40,786 nt of DNA from Candidatus Woodwardiibium gallinarum (GTDB lineage Bacteria; Bacillota; Clostridia; Oscillospirales; CAG-382), in the NCBI GenBank assembly GCA_904419545.1, contig CAJFRY010000014.1, forward strand, positions 1 to 40,786. The letters are read 5' to 3'. Made by a program: the position numbers and the translations under genes. The number at the start of each line of letters is the position of its first letter. Within the stretch, counting starts at the first letter, position 1. Positions 1 through 8,287 of the stretch are shown piece after piece. The notes below the pieces were generated by a model. That model was not told the DNA's origin and made no database searches. It was given only the letters and a program-made list of their open reading frames with translations.

Positions 1-13
1 GTTTAGATACAGT

Positions 14-48
14 AAAACCCCGGAAAACCTTGATTTTCCGGGGTTTTT
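14..48 (-). terminator. Intrinsic terminator of the rplM-rpsI operon
   Basis: A perfect 14-bp inverted repeat (14-27 against 34-47, arms AAAACCCCGGAAAA and its complement) with a 6-nt loop lies 31 nt beyond the rpsI stop codon. Read on the minus strand it is a GC-rich stem ending in a T run. The A/T flanks make it usable in both directions. Confidence 0.88.
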
Positions 49-78
49 GAACCATTTTGATACGGTTTGAACAGCAGA

Positions 79-483
79 TTATCTCTTGCTGAACTGAGGC
101 GCGCGACGAGCTGCCTTGAGACCGTATTTCTTTCTTTCCTTCATACGAGGGTCGCGGGTGAGCAGGCCCGCCTTCTTCAGAAGCGGCTTGTATTCCTCAC
201 CGGCCTGCAGCATCGCGCGGGCGATGCCGTGGCGGATGGCGCCGGCCTGTCCGGACACGCCGCCGCCGGTGACGGTGCAGACTACATCGAAGCGGCCCTC
301 CGTCCCCGTCACCCCGAAGGGCTGACGGACGATGAGCTTGAGCGTTTCAAGACCGAAGTAATCGTCAATATCTCTGCCGTTGACCGTAACGGCGCCGGAG
401 CCGGGCATCAGGCGCACGCGGGCGACGGACTGCTTTCTTCTGCCGGTGCCGTAGAAATACGGCTTTGCGGGTGTGTATGTCAT
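79..483 (-). CDS. rpsI: 30S ribosomal protein S9
   Basis: The 134-residue product is ribosomal protein S9 (uS9), a small-subunit head protein whose C-terminal tail reaches the P-site tRNA. Recognisable features are the N-terminal [17 protein letters not shown] block, the central [20 protein letters not shown] segment and the basic tail ending in FSKR, all at the expected places for the full family length of about 130 residues. It is the second gene of the conserved rplM-rpsI pair, starting 16 nt after the rplM stop, so it shares the rplM promoter at 979-1007 and ends at the hairpin at 14-48. Nothing is unusual. Identity rests on direct recognition of the protein sequence. Confidence 0.98.
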   Translation of the reverse strand: MTYTPAKPYFYGTGRRKQSVARVRLMPGSGAVTVNGRDIDDYFGLETLKLIVRQPFGVTGTEGRFDVVCTVTGGGVSGQAGAIRHGIARAMLQAGEEYKPLLKKAGLLTRDPRMKERKKYGLKAARRAPQFSKR

Positions 484-499
484 AGTGAATCGTCCTCCC

Positions 500-931
500 T
501 TACTTTACTTCGACGGGCGTCGGCTTCTGCGCCTGCTGCTTGTGCTCGGCGCCGGCGTAGACCTTGAGTCTGGCGAAGCTTGCGTCGCCGATCTTGTTCT
601 TCGGGAGCATGCCCTTGACGGCCAGCTCCACGGCCTTTTCGGGTCTGGTCTCCATCAGCGTGCGGTACTTGACCTGCTTGAGCCCGCCGATATAGCCGGA
701 GTGACGGTAGTAGATTTTCTGATCAAGCTTTCTTCCGGTAAGGACGACCTTGGCCGCGTTGATGACCACGACGCAGTCGCCGCAGTCGACATGCGGCGTA
801 TACGCGGGCGTATGCTTGCCGTTGAGGATCGTCGCGGCAAGGACGGCGACCTTGCCGAGCGTTTTGCCCTCGGCGTCGATGATGAACCACTTGCGCTGGA
901 TCGACTCGGGCTTGGCCATAAATGTGGACAT
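500..931 (-). CDS. rplM: 50S ribosomal protein L13
   Basis: The 143-residue product is ribosomal protein L13 (uL13), an early large-subunit assembly protein binding 23S rRNA. Family blocks visible are [17 protein letters not shown] near residue 13, [13 protein letters not shown] near residue 47, the [12 protein letters not shown] stretch and MLPKNKIG near residue 108. The start at 931 follows the strong ribosome site GGAGGA with about 8 nt spacing; an internal Met at residue 5 is a weaker alternative. It is the first gene of the rplM-rpsI operon and lies about 40 nt downstream of the transcription start predicted from the consensus promoter. The short leader leaves little room for a structured autoregulatory element. 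Confidence 0.98.
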   Translation of the reverse strand: MSTFMAKPESIQRKWFIIDAEGKTLGKVAVLAATILNGKHTPAYTPHVDCGDCVVVINAAKVVLTGRKLDQKIYYRHSGYIGGLKQVKYRTLMETRPEKAVELAVKGMLPKNKIGDASFARLKVYAGAEHKQQAQKPTPVEVK

Positions 932-978
932 GAGATATATTCCTCCGTTTTTCTCATCGTTATCGTTTGTGCCTGTTT

Positions 979-1007
979 ACTATACCAGATGCGACGCGCT
1001 TTGTCAA
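979..1007 (-). promoter_or_regulatory. Sigma-A promoter of rplM-rpsI
   Basis: On the minus strand the -35 hexamer TTGACA (1002-1007) and -10 hexamer TATAGT (979-984) are separated by exactly 17 nt, placing the transcript start near 972, about 40 nt before the rplM start codon. Confidence 0.85.
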
Positions 1008-1111
1008 GAGGGTCAAACAAAAAAATTGCATTTTTGAGGGTGTTTTTTTCGTTTTTCTCGTGCATTCTCGGTTTTTGTGGAGGATTCGGAAACGATTTTC
1101 ACATTTTGCCG

Positions 1112-1141
1112 TTGCAATCGGGCGGTCGATTGTTATATAAT
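1112..1141 (+). promoter_or_regulatory. Sigma-A promoter of the TtcA-like / PHP gene pair
   Basis: TTGCAA (1112-1117) and TATAAT (1136-1141) are separated by 18 nt, and the predicted transcript starts about 20 nt before the GTG start at 1169. It is divergent from the rplM promoter, with about 100 bp of A/T-rich DNA between them. Confidence 0.65.
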
Positions 1142-1168
1142 GAAAAAAATGCTTACAGGGGGCATTCC

Positions 1169-1948
1169 GTGAACGATACCAAGAACATGCAGACAATCCT
1201 CTCGCGCGTGCGCCGCGCCATAGACAACTATCATATGATTGACGACGGCGACCGCATTGCTGTGGGCGTCTCAGGCGGGAAGGATTCGCTCACGCTGCTC
1301 TGTGCGCTGCACGCCCTGCGCCGGTTTTACCCAAAGCCCTTTTCGATCGTGCCGATTTTCCTCGATACGGCGCTGCCCGGACTGGACCCATCGCCGCTCC
1401 GTGCGCTCTGCGCCGAACTGGGGCTGGAGCTTGTCGAGGTGCCGACCGGCATCTATACCATTGTGTTTGAGCTGCGGAAGGAGAAGCACCCCTGCTCGCT
1501 CTGCGCGATGCTTCGCCGCGGCGCGCTGCATGACGCCGCGCTTGCGCAGGGCTGCCGGAAGGTCGCGCTCGGCCATCATTTCGACGATGCGGTCGAGACG
1601 CTGCTGCTGAATCTGTTCAACGAGGGACGTCTGGGCTGCTTTTCGCCCGTGTCTTACCTCGACCGCAAGGGGATCACCCTCATCCGCCCGCTGCTGTACA
1701 CGGAGGAAAAAGAAATCCGTGCCTTTGTCCGGCACGCGGGCATCGAGACGGTGGCCAAGGCCTGTCCGGCAGACGGGCACACCGACCGCGAGCGCATCAA
1801 GAACCTGCTGGCCGGGCTGGAACGCGAGGACAGAGGGCTGCGCAGGCGCATTTTCGGCGCAATGGAACGCGCGGGGCTGGACGGCTTCCATGTCTGCCCG
1901 CGCGCCCGGCGCGGACAAAAACAGGAACAGGAAGGAAAGGTTGAATGA
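1169..1948 (+). CDS. TtcA-family tRNA thiolation ATPase (PP-loop)
   Basis: This 259-residue protein belongs to the PP-loop ATPase superfamily, TtcA-like branch, which adenylates a tRNA base and replaces oxygen with sulfur (2-thiocytidine in the E. coli enzyme). The PP-loop motif SGGKDS is at residues 35-40, the paired cysteines of CSLC at C109 and C112 fit an iron-sulfur or persulfide site, and the GHHFDDAVETLLLNLF block follows the cysteines as in TtcA. The start is taken as GTG 1169 because an AGGGGG ribosome site lies 6 nt upstream; an internal ATG at 1187 is less well placed. The gene is directly followed by the PHP hydrolase, one base after its stop. The exact tRNA target cannot be told from sequence. 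The IscS gene at 34 kb could in principle supply sulfur. Confidence 0.85.
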   Translation: MNDTKNMQTILSRVRRAIDNYHMIDDGDRIAVGVSGGKDSLTLLCALHALRRFYPKPFSIVPIFLDTALPGLDPSPLRALCAELGLELVEVPTGIYTIVFELRKEKHPCSLCAMLRRGALHDAALAQGCRKVALGHHFDDAVETLLLNLFNEGRLGCFSPVSYLDRKGITLIRPLLYTEEKEIRAFVRHAGIETVAKACPADGHTDRERIKNLLAGLEREDRGLRRRIFGAMERAGLDGFHVCPRARRGQKQEQEGKVE

Positions 1949-1949
1949 A

Positions 1950-2813
1950 ATGAAAGCCGATTACCACGTACATTATTACATCGACAGCTGCGCCGCCGAT
2001 GAGATGACGTTCCCCAACATCGAAAAAAAGGCGCTTGAACTGGGACTTGACGAAATCAGCGTGCTCAAGCACCACTCGCGCCGGATGCCGAACGGCGAGG
2101 CCGCGTGGGTCTGCTGGAAGCGCGTGAAGCCCGAGGAATGGCAGCGCTATCTTGATGAATACGCCGCCTACCGCCCGGAAAAGCTGGTCATCCACTCGGG
2201 TGTGGAAAGCGAGTTGTGCAGTGAGGACGGCGAGATCAACATCAGCGACGAGGAAGCCGCCAAGATCGATATGATCGCGCTGTCCGTCCACTATATGCCC
2301 GACCTTGCGGGGTTGAAAATGGATTTCCTGCTTTATCCCGATCTAAACTTCTGCCCTGCGCAGAACAATGACGAAGGCCGCCGCGAGCTGGCGCGCTGGC
2401 GCGAGAAGGCCGCCGCCTTCGGTGCGGAGAACGCCATAAAGGGGCTGGTCAACGGCTACTGCAACGCCATCCGCGCGCATAAGAAGGTCCGCACGCTCTC
2501 GCATATGTATGACGGACTGCTGCCGCTGCGCACCTATACTTTCGACGTCGACGGGGTGGGCGAGAAGCGCTGTATCGAGCTGTTCGAGCCGCTGTTTGCC
2601 GTCATGCGCGACAACGAGGTCCGCTGGGAACTGACCGGCGGCGCCGTTCCCTTCGCCGGAATTCTCCGCCGCGCCGACGAAATGGGCGTGCGTTTTATTG
2701 CCACGGCCGACGCGCATTTTCTGGACAGCGGCTGGGGCCCGTTCACGCACCACGACGCCGCCGAGGCCGTCATCGACCGGCTGGGGCTGCGCCGGGCAAG
2801 GGTGTCGCTATGA
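1950..2813 (+). CDS. PHP-domain hydrolase, histidinol-phosphatase-like
   Basis: The 287-residue product is a member of the PHP (polymerase and histidinol phosphatase) superfamily of metal-dependent phosphoesterases. The N-terminal metal site begins at DYHVHYYID with H6 and H8, further motifs are LKHH near residue 40, HSGVESEL and ALSVHYM in the middle, and TADAHF near the C-terminus, which supplies late metal ligands. Family members of this size include HisK-type histidinol-phosphatases and many uncharacterised phosphatases; no other his gene is nearby, so the substrate is open. The ATG at 1950 is one base after the upstream stop and about 10 nt after GGAAGGA, which indicates translational coupling. 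Its last 44 bp overlap the convergent sugar-kinase gene. Confidence 0.82.
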   Translation: MKADYHVHYYIDSCAADEMTFPNIEKKALELGLDEISVLKHHSRRMPNGEAAWVCWKRVKPEEWQRYLDEYAAYRPEKLVIHSGVESELCSEDGEINISDEEAAKIDMIALSVHYMPDLAGLKMDFLLYPDLNFCPAQNNDEGRRELARWREKAAAFGAENAIKGLVNGYCNAIRAHKKVRTLSHMYDGLLPLRTYTFDVDGVGEKRCIELFEPLFAVMRDNEVRWELTGGAVPFAGILRRADEMGVRFIATADAHFLDSGWGPFTHHDAAEAVIDRLGLRRARVSL

Positions 2814-3624
2814 CATCTGCGGCGAACGCTATACAGCGGGACAGCAGCGCCTGCCCGCGCAAGCCGCGCAGTATCCCGTCGATGCAGGCAGCGGTGAGCG
2901 CGTCGCCCGCGCCGACGGTATGGAGAACTTCAATGCGCTTCGCCTGTTCGAAAAAGACCCTGCCGTCCGCGCAGAGATACGCGCCGTTTTCGCCGTCGGA
3001 GACCAGCGCTGCCGCCGCGCCCCGTGCGACAGCTTCCCGTGCCGCGTCTTCCGCGTCCGTACCGGCGGCGAAAGCGGAAGCCTCCGCACGGTTGCAGCGC
3101 AGCAGGGATGGGGAGGCTTCGAGCGCCTCGCGCAGCGCGTCCCCGGAGGCGTCGACGATGATCTGCGCGTCCTTTTTCCGCGCGAGCCGGACGGCTGCGG
3201 CGTAGAACCCGCTATCGATTCCGTCGGGCAGCGAACCGCAGGCGGCCAGCAGGTCGCCGGAACGCAGCAGACTGGCCAGCAGGGAGAGGACGCGCTCTGC
3301 GGCGTTCGCACCCGCGCGTCCGCGTCCGTCGAGCGCCTGCTCGTGCGCGCCGGTGCATTTCAGGTTGATCCGGCAGAAACCTTTTGGGTCGTCGACCGGC
3401 AGTACGTCCAGCCCTTCTTCGGCCAACGACGCGCACAGGAACTGTCCCCGCGCACCGCCGCAGAGGACGACGCAGCGGCTCGGCCGGCCGAGCCGGCGCA
3501 GAAAGCGCGAGACGTTGACGCCCTTGCCGCCCGCCTGTACGGCAGCGCCTCTCCGCTCGGGGACGTCTCCCTGCGCGTGCAGGAACAGGTCGACTGCAGG
3601 GTGCATTGTGAGTGTATAAACCAT
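2770..3624 (-). CDS. PfkB-family sugar kinase, 1-phosphofructokinase-like
   Basis: The 284-residue product is a ribokinase/PfkB-fold kinase, closest in layout to 1-phosphofructokinase (FruK) and tagatose-6-phosphate kinase: it begins MVYTLTMHPAVD, has the substrate-binding signature GGKGVNVSR at residues 32-40, and ends with the ATP/anion-hole signature TVGAGD in which D241 is the catalytic base. It is somewhat shorter than the usual 305-315 residues, the central part being compact. No PTS fructose transporter is adjacent, so FruK itself is only one possibility. The gene faces the PHP gene and its last 44 bp overlap that gene on the other strand. Its start at 3624 has only a weak ribosome site (GGAGAAAGG some 12 nt upstream). 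Confidence 0.83.
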   Translation of the reverse strand: MVYTLTMHPAVDLFLHAQGDVPERRGAAVQAGGKGVNVSRFLRRLGRPSRCVVLCGGARGQFLCASLAEEGLDVLPVDDPKGFCRINLKCTGAHEQALDGRGRAGANAAERVLSLLASLLRSGDLLAACGSLPDGIDSGFYAAAVRLARKKDAQIIVDASGDALREALEASPSLLRCNRAEASAFAAGTDAEDAAREAVARGAAAALVSDGENGAYLCADGRVFFEQAKRIEVLHTVGAGDALTAACIDGILRGLRGQALLSRCIAFAADVIATPLPGAAPAGR

Positions 3625-3668
3625 AAATAAAGCTGAGCCTTTCTCCGACTGGAATTTTCCTAAAAATC

Positions 3669-3697
3669 TTGTAAAATCGGCTGTGTTGTGCTACAAT
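3669..3697 (+). promoter_or_regulatory. Promoter of the Gfo/Idh/MocA gene
   Basis: TTGTAA (3669-3674) and TACAAT (3692-3697) are spaced 17 nt, about 40 bp before the start codon at 3739. The block is quasi-symmetric: on the opposite strand TTGTAG and TACAAG also sit 17 nt apart and could be a weaker promoter for the divergent PfkB kinase, so the two could compete for polymerase. Confidence 0.62.
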
Positions 3698-3738
3698 ACA
3701 GCAAACCGATGAAAAATACGGGAAGGAATGGATAAAAA

Positions 3739-4800
3739 ATGGAAAAGACAAGAGTCGCCATCATCGGCACCGGCAACATCAGCAACGCGCATATGGAGGG
3801 CTACAATTCGATGCCCGACACCGTGGAGCTGGCCGCCTGCTGTGACATCGACCGCGATAAGGCCGAAGCCTACGCCAAAAGATACGGGTTCCCCAAGGTG
3901 TACACCGACTACAACGAAATGCTTGCCGAGGTGAAGCCCGACGCCGTCTCTGTCTGCACGTGGAACGCCGAGCATAAGAATGCGGCCATCGCCGCGCTGC
4001 AGGCCGGCGCCAACGTCATCTGTGAGAAGCCGATGGCGATGAACCGTTTTGAGGCCGAGGAGATGAAGAAGGCTGCCGACGAGGCCGGCAAGGTGCTGAT
4101 GATCGGCTTCGTCCGCCGCTTCGGACGGGACACCGAGATGATGCAGTCCTTCCTCAACGGCGGGACGATGGGCGACCTCTATTATGCCAAGGCCAACTAT
4201 CTCCGCCGCAACGGCTGTCCGGGCGGGTGGTTCGGTGACAAGGCGTACAGCGGCGGCGGTCCGCTCATTGACCTCGGCGTGCATGTGATGGATCTTGTCC
4301 GCTATCTCGCCGGCCGCCCGAAGCCTGTGTCCGCCTTCGGTGTGACCTACAATAACCTTGGCTGCGACCGTGCCAGCAGCGAAAAGGGATGGGTTTCCTC
4401 CTCCAAGGGACGCGACTTCAAGTACGATGTGGAGGACTTCGCCTCCGCGCTCATCCGTTTTGACAGCGGGCTGACTCTGCAGATTGAGGCCAGCTTCAAC
4501 CTGAACATCAGGAGCGATACCGGCTCCATCGAACTGTTCGGCACCAAGGCCGGCGCGAAGCTTGACCCGGACGTCGAGCTGTTCACCGATATGAGCGGCC
4601 ATTTCGTCAACGTCAAGCCCTACGGCTCGGCCAGCAGGATCTCGGCAAACAGCTTCGTCAATGAGATCCGGCATTTCATCGATTGCGTGCGCAACGGCAC
4701 GCCCTGCCTCAGCCCCGCCGAGGACGGCGTGGAGCTGATGAAAATGATCGATGCCATCTACGAATCGGCAAAAACCGGCCGCGCAGTCGAAATCCAATAA
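3739..4800 (+). CDS. Gfo/Idh/MocA-family NAD(P)-dependent oxidoreductase
   Basis: This 353-residue protein has the two-domain layout of the Gfo/Idh/MocA family, which oxidises or reduces sugars, inositols and related polyols with NAD(P). The N-terminal Rossmann fold starts RVAIIGTGNISNAHM, with an acidic residue after the second strand (CDIDRDKAE) that often selects NAD, followed by the signature CEKPMAMN near residue 97, where the Lys is catalytic. The C-terminal substrate domain has GGGPLIDLGVHVMDLVRYL with the conserved Asp and His. The start has a GAAGGA site about 10 nt upstream and a promoter at 3669-3697. It appears monocistronic, ending at a hairpin at 4814-4844. The substrate is unknown. 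Confidence 0.88.
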   Translation: MEKTRVAIIGTGNISNAHMEGYNSMPDTVELAACCDIDRDKAEAYAKRYGFPKVYTDYNEMLAEVKPDAVSVCTWNAEHKNAAIAALQAGANVICEKPMAMNRFEAEEMKKAADEAGKVLMIGFVRRFGRDTEMMQSFLNGGTMGDLYYAKANYLRRNGCPGGWFGDKAYSGGGPLIDLGVHVMDLVRYLAGRPKPVSAFGVTYNNLGCDRASSEKGWVSSSKGRDFKYDVEDFASALIRFDSGLTLQIEASFNLNIRSDTGSIELFGTKAGAKLDPDVELFTDMSGHFVNVKPYGSASRISANSFVNEIRHFIDCVRNGTPCLSPAEDGVELMKMIDAIYESAKTGRAVEIQ

Positions 4801-4813
4801 TCCGCAGCAGTCC

Positions 4814-4844
4814 AAAGCCGTCTCCGAAAAGCGGAGACGGCTTT
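4814..4844 (+). terminator. Terminator-like hairpin after the oxidoreductase
   Basis: A perfect 13-bp stem (4814-4826 with 4832-4844, arm AAAGCCGTCTCCG) with a 5-nt loop begins 14 nt after the stop codon. The following T tract is interrupted (CTTTCGTTCT). It may also stop transcription arriving from the convergent phosphoesterase gene. Confidence 0.72.
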
Positions 4845-4960
4845 CGTTCTGCCCGAAAATGGGTTTGCGGGATGTTGAACGGCCGCAGGCGCTTTGCATG
4901 CTCGGACAAAAAGAGATGCAGCTGCGTGCCGTGTCAGCGGGAAAAGCCGGCGGCTGTCTC

Positions 4961-6070
4961 TCACAGTGCACGGACGCGTCCGCCGTACAGGCCGCTGGTG
5001 CTTCCTTTCTTGACCAGCAGGCCGAGCGGCGTTTCGTCGATAAGCGAGAGGGCGTCGCCGGGCTCGATTTTGAGGCGGTGGGCGGGGAAGTCGCGGCAGC
5101 AGAGACGGCCGTCGGCTTCGGTGTACAAATAATTTTCCGGTACGTCCAGTGTCTTGCCGCAGCTGATGACGCGAACCCGCGCTATGCCGTTTTCGGCCGA
5201 GAGCCGCTCGACAAATCGCTCGGTCCAGCGGAGGTGGAAGGCGTCGCCGCCGTCCGTCTGCGCGTCGAGCGCCTGTACCTGCGGCAGCCCGTCGTAAGAT
5301 TCGTGCGAAAAGCTGCCGTCCGGCGCGACAAGCACCGCGTTGAGCTGCGCGCCGTCCTTGACGCCGCAGCCGCCGTCAAGCGAGACGACGTGCCGCTTTT
5401 GGTCGATAATCGGATCGGCGCAGGAGACGGTATCGCTGTACAGCACCACCGGCCAATGGCCGACGAATACGTATTTGTCGAAATGGGGTGCTTTTTCGAG
5501 AAAAGCGTCGAATTTCAGCAGCCCGGGCAGGTCGGCGGCCGTCAGCGCGGAGGTGTCTGCCATAGGGAGCCCGCCGTGGACGAAGATATACTTTTCGGTT
5601 TCGATAAGCGCGGGCAGACTTTGCAGAAATGCCGTTTCGCGCGCCAGATGCGCTCGCAGCGCCTGCTTCGCAGCGGGGACGTCGGAAAGACCGCCCAGAG
5701 GCAGGCCCAGTTCGTCCAGCGCCTCGGTGATCAGGCTGCTGCCCGAATGGCGTCTGCGGACGTTTACATAGCGGAGGAAGGCTTCGCCGTCCCCGTCGGC
5801 GTCCAGCATCGAGAGGGTGAACGCGTCGACGTTCCCCATCGTCGGATAAACGGTCCCCTCCTCGCACAGCTTCATCACATAGCGCAGCGTGCCGAGGCTG
5901 TCCGGTCCCTTCTCGACCGTGTCGCCGACGAGGAAGAGAAGGTCGTCGCCGGGTTTATAACGGATTTTCTCCAGCAGCGCCTTCAGCAGCGAAAGATGGC
6001 CGTGTATGTCGCTGACGGCGATGATCCGGCGGCCTTCGGGCAGGGAGAGGAAGGTGGTATGGTATTCCAT
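4961..6070 (-). CDS. Calcineurin-like metallophosphoesterase
   Basis: The 369-residue product is a dinuclear metallophosphoesterase of the PPP/calcineurin type. The N-terminal catalytic core has all the metal motifs: SDIHGH (D21, H23), GDTVEKGPDS (D50), MGNVD (N80, where protein phosphatases have GNHE), VHGG near residue 168 and GHWP near residue 205. Such bacterial enzymes include serine/threonine phosphatases and nucleotide-polyphosphate hydrolases. The C-terminal third, from about residue 260, is outside the fold and unrecognised. It starts 119 nt downstream of the MORN-repeat gene in the same direction and may be co-transcribed from the promoter at 8122-8150. The start has a modest AAAGG site and no closer alternative. 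Confidence 0.82.
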   Translation of the reverse strand: MEYHTTFLSLPEGRRIIAVSDIHGHLSLLKALLEKIRYKPGDDLLFLVGDTVEKGPDSLGTLRYVMKLCEEGTVYPTMGNVDAFTLSMLDADGDGEAFLRYVNVRRRHSGSSLITEALDELGLPLGGLSDVPAAKQALRAHLARETAFLQSLPALIETEKYIFVHGGLPMADTSALTAADLPGLLKFDAFLEKAPHFDKYVFVGHWPVVLYSDTVSCADPIIDQKRHVVSLDGGCGVKDGAQLNAVLVAPDGSFSHESYDGLPQVQALDAQTDGGDAFHLRWTERFVERLSAENGIARVRVISCGKTLDVPENYLYTEADGRLCCRDFPAHRLKIEPGDALSLIDETPLGLLVKKGSTSGLYGGRVRAL

Positions 6071-6189
6071 TGCTTTCTGGTGCCTTTCTTGATAAATATC
6101 GGGGGCCTGTTCTCCGGCAAACGCCTTTTGTGCATCTTCGGCGTTCCCGACCCGTTGATATGTTCGTATTTTGGGGCACAGAGGGCATT

Positions 6190-8049
6190 TTAATCCAGAT
6201 ATTCGACGATTTTTCCGTTTTCGTAACGCAGCCTCTGCCAGATGTCCCGGCTTTTGAGGTAGAATTCGGCCTCGCCCTCCAGCAGGCCGTTGACGAAGGT
6301 TCCTTTGACGATGTCGCCGTTGGCGTAGGTCAAAGTCCCTTCGCCGTGGAAGAGGTCGTTTTCGAACGCGCCGGTGTAGCTGCCGCCGCCGCTGTAGGTC
6401 AGCGTCGCTTCGGCACTCTGGCGCTTGCCCGCAACGTAATCGCCCTCGTAGCGGTCGCCGTTGGCGAATTCGTACACCCCATAGCCGTCGAATGCGCCCG
6501 CCTTAAACGAACCGGTATAGGTGCCCGCCTCGGAAGTAAAGACGCCTTGGCCCTCCATTGCGCCGTCCTTCCATTCGCCGGTGTAGACGGCGCCGTTGGC
6601 GTAGGTATACGTCCCCTCGCCCTCGCGCTGTCCGTCGGCATAGGTGCCCTCATATTTATCGCCGTTCGGATAGGTCGCCGTGCCGTAGCCGTTGTAGAGT
6701 CCATCCTTCATCGTTCCGGCGTAGACCTTTCCGTCGGCGTAGGTGCAGACGCAGGCGCCGTTGGGCAGTCCGTTTTCGAATTCGCCGGTGATGATGTCGC
6801 CGTTGGCGAAATAGAAGCTGCCCTCGCCGTTGATTTCATCGTCTGTAAAATTGCCTTCATAGCGGTCGCCGTTGGCAAAGGTGTAGATTCCGTAGCCTTC
6901 GCGCTTGCCCGCGACGAAGCTCCCCTCGTAGCCGTCGCCCGAATGATAAACAATCGCGCCTTCGCCATGCGGCAGGCCTTCGGACGTTTCACCTGTGTAG
7001 ACGCCGTCGGCCAATTGCAGCGTTTCGGGGCCGATCTCCACAGCGGAAGAAATGTCCGACGGAACATCCGGCGTCTTGCCGGGCAGCAGCATCGAGCAGA
7101 TGACCACCGTCACGATGACCACGGCGGCCGCGCTGACATAGATGGCCGCCGTTTTGGCGCGTTTGCGCCGTGCGCGGCGCAGCGGCCCGGCGGCTGCGGG
7201 CGGCAGTGCTTTCTGTCCCGGCCCGAAAAAGCTGTCCAGAGCCTGAAAATAATAGCCGTCGCGGTGGTTCTGTTCGAAAAAGCAGCCGTAGAGCTTGTCG
7301 GTGTCGCGTTTTACAGACGCCAGCCCGTAGGTTTCCGTCAGCGCTTGTATGTAATCGTCGTTCCACGTGCCGTCATAGGCATTGCGGAGCACAAACACGT
7401 CCAGCAGCGGCTTGGCTGCGCATTTTCCTGCCTTTTTGGCGTCCTCGGCGCGCGCGAGCACACAGAGGAACCGCTGCTCGGGCGACAGCGTGTAGGCGCC
7501 GTGCACTCCCTCCAGCGGACGCGCCCACTCCCAGAGCGGAAAGCGGCCGCCGTAGGCGCCCGACTGCGTGTGCAGGAAAATGTTCGGCGCGTTTTTGCCG
7601 CGGTAGCAGCCCACGCCTGCCCCTTCGCGGAACAGCTCCAGCCCACGTTTGGTCAGAAGCCGATCCGCTTTTTCCGCATGCTGTTCGCGGATGAGTATAT
7701 TGAAGTCTTTCATTTCGCGCTTGGCTTTGCCCGTGTAGAGCGCGCCGAAGGCAAAGCCGTCCAGCGGCAGGCAGTCGACTCCGCCGTTTTCCAGCGCGGC
7801 GAGGAGGGCGGCGGCGTCACGCTGCTTGCGTGCTTCGCGCGCGGCGATGCCGTCGAGCGTTTTCCGTCCCTCATCCGGCAGGAGCTGCGGCGCAATCCCG
7901 CCGGCGACGGCGCGGAATACGCCAGCACGACCGGCCTTGGCAAACAGGCTTGCATAGTCCAGTCCCTCGGGCAGCGTCATAACGCGGCTGCCCCGGACCG
8001 ACTGCACGGCCAGATACAGCAGAAATTCGTTTTCGCGGGATTGATCCAT
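6190..8049 (-). CDS. Nucleotidyltransferase-like domain + membrane helix + MORN repeats
   Basis: This 619-residue protein has three parts. Residues about 1-285 resemble the uncharacterised nucleotidyltransferase family (NTP_transf_5 type), with an LPLDGFAFGALY block near residue 95 where the family has LKG-A-A-LY, then MKDFNILI at about 113-120. The family's metal-binding D-x-D reads D115-F-N117, so one Asp is Asn and catalysis is doubtful. A basic stretch and one membrane helix follow (about 301-322). The remainder is about 11 MORN repeats of about 23 residues on a YEGxFxxGxxxGxGxxxxxNGD plan. The start is set at 8049 (MDQSREN) because the in-frame GTG at 8115 coincides with the predicted transcript start of the promoter at 8122-8150. 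Cytosolic domain in and repeats out is likely from the positive-inside rule. Function is unknown; MORN repeats elsewhere bind lipids or proteins. Confidence 0.75.
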   Translation of the reverse strand: MDQSRENEFLLYLAVQSVRGSRVMTLPEGLDYASLFAKAGRAGVFRAVAGGIAPQLLPDEGRKTLDGIAAREARKQRDAAALLAALENGGVDCLPLDGFAFGALYTGKAKREMKDFNILIREQHAEKADRLLTKRGLELFREGAGVGCYRGKNAPNIFLHTQSGAYGGRFPLWEWARPLEGVHGAYTLSPEQRFLCVLARAEDAKKAGKCAAKPLLDVFVLRNAYDGTWNDDYIQALTETYGLASVKRDTDKLYGCFFEQNHRDGYYFQALDSFFGPGQKALPPAAAGPLRRARRKRAKTAAIYVSAAAVVIVTVVICSMLLPGKTPDVPSDISSAVEIGPETLQLADGVYTGETSEGLPHGEGAIVYHSGDGYEGSFVAGKREGYGIYTFANGDRYEGNFTDDEINGEGSFYFANGDIITGEFENGLPNGACVCTYADGKVYAGTMKDGLYNGYGTATYPNGDKYEGTYADGQREGEGTYTYANGAVYTGEWKDGAMEGQGVFTSEAGTYTGSFKAGAFDGYGVYEFANGDRYEGDYVAGKRQSAEATLTYSGGGSYTGAFENDLFHGEGTLTYANGDIVKGTFVNGLLEGEAEFYLKSRDIWQRLRYENGKIVEYLD

Positions 8050-8121
8050 CGATGCGTGTCCTTGCCTTTCTCGGTGTTCGGCGGGAAGCCCTGCGCGTAT
8101 GCAAAACCTCCCCACTTACGG

Positions 8122-8150
8122 ATTATACATTTCCCGACGGGGTTTGTCAA
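8122..8150 (-). promoter_or_regulatory. Consensus sigma-A promoter of the MORN-repeat gene
   Basis: On the minus strand TTGACA (8145-8150) and TATAAT (8122-8127) are separated by 17 nt, a perfect consensus promoter. Transcription should start near 8115, which excludes the upstream GTG there as a start codon and supports ATG 8049. Confidence 0.87.
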
Positions 8151-8182
8151 TGTCGCGTTTGCAAAAATATTGGAAAAACGGC

Positions 8183-8211
8183 TTGTAATCGAGCCGGATT
8201 TATGGTATGAT
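8183..8211 (+). promoter_or_regulatory. Putative promoter reading into the AT-rich island
   Basis: TTGTAA (8183-8188) and TATGAT (8206-8211) are 17 nt apart. It lies back to back with the MORN-gene promoter and about 245 bp before the kinase at 8457, with no other gene between, so a long leader or an unrelated short transcript would result. Confidence 0.45.
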
Positions 8212-8287
8212 ATAAATTGGAATTTGAAAACCATAAAATTATGAGTGATTATTGCTCTCCATAGGTTATTAATAAAATCCTTCAAAA

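Noticed and set aside
3660..3705. Strong promoter for the PfkB kinase
   Set aside because: Only weak hexamers on the minus strand; kept as a remark with the divergent promoter.
8050..8115. Upstream GTG start of the MORN-repeat protein
   Set aside because: It falls at the predicted transcript start, so it cannot be translated with a ribosome site from that promoter.
6070..8244. Plus-strand open frame of 724 codons over the MORN-repeat gene
   Set aside because: It mirrors the codon bias of the minus-strand gene. Its Val/Ala/Gly-rich translation has no recognisable domain, whereas the minus strand has clear MORN repeats, promoter and ribosome site.
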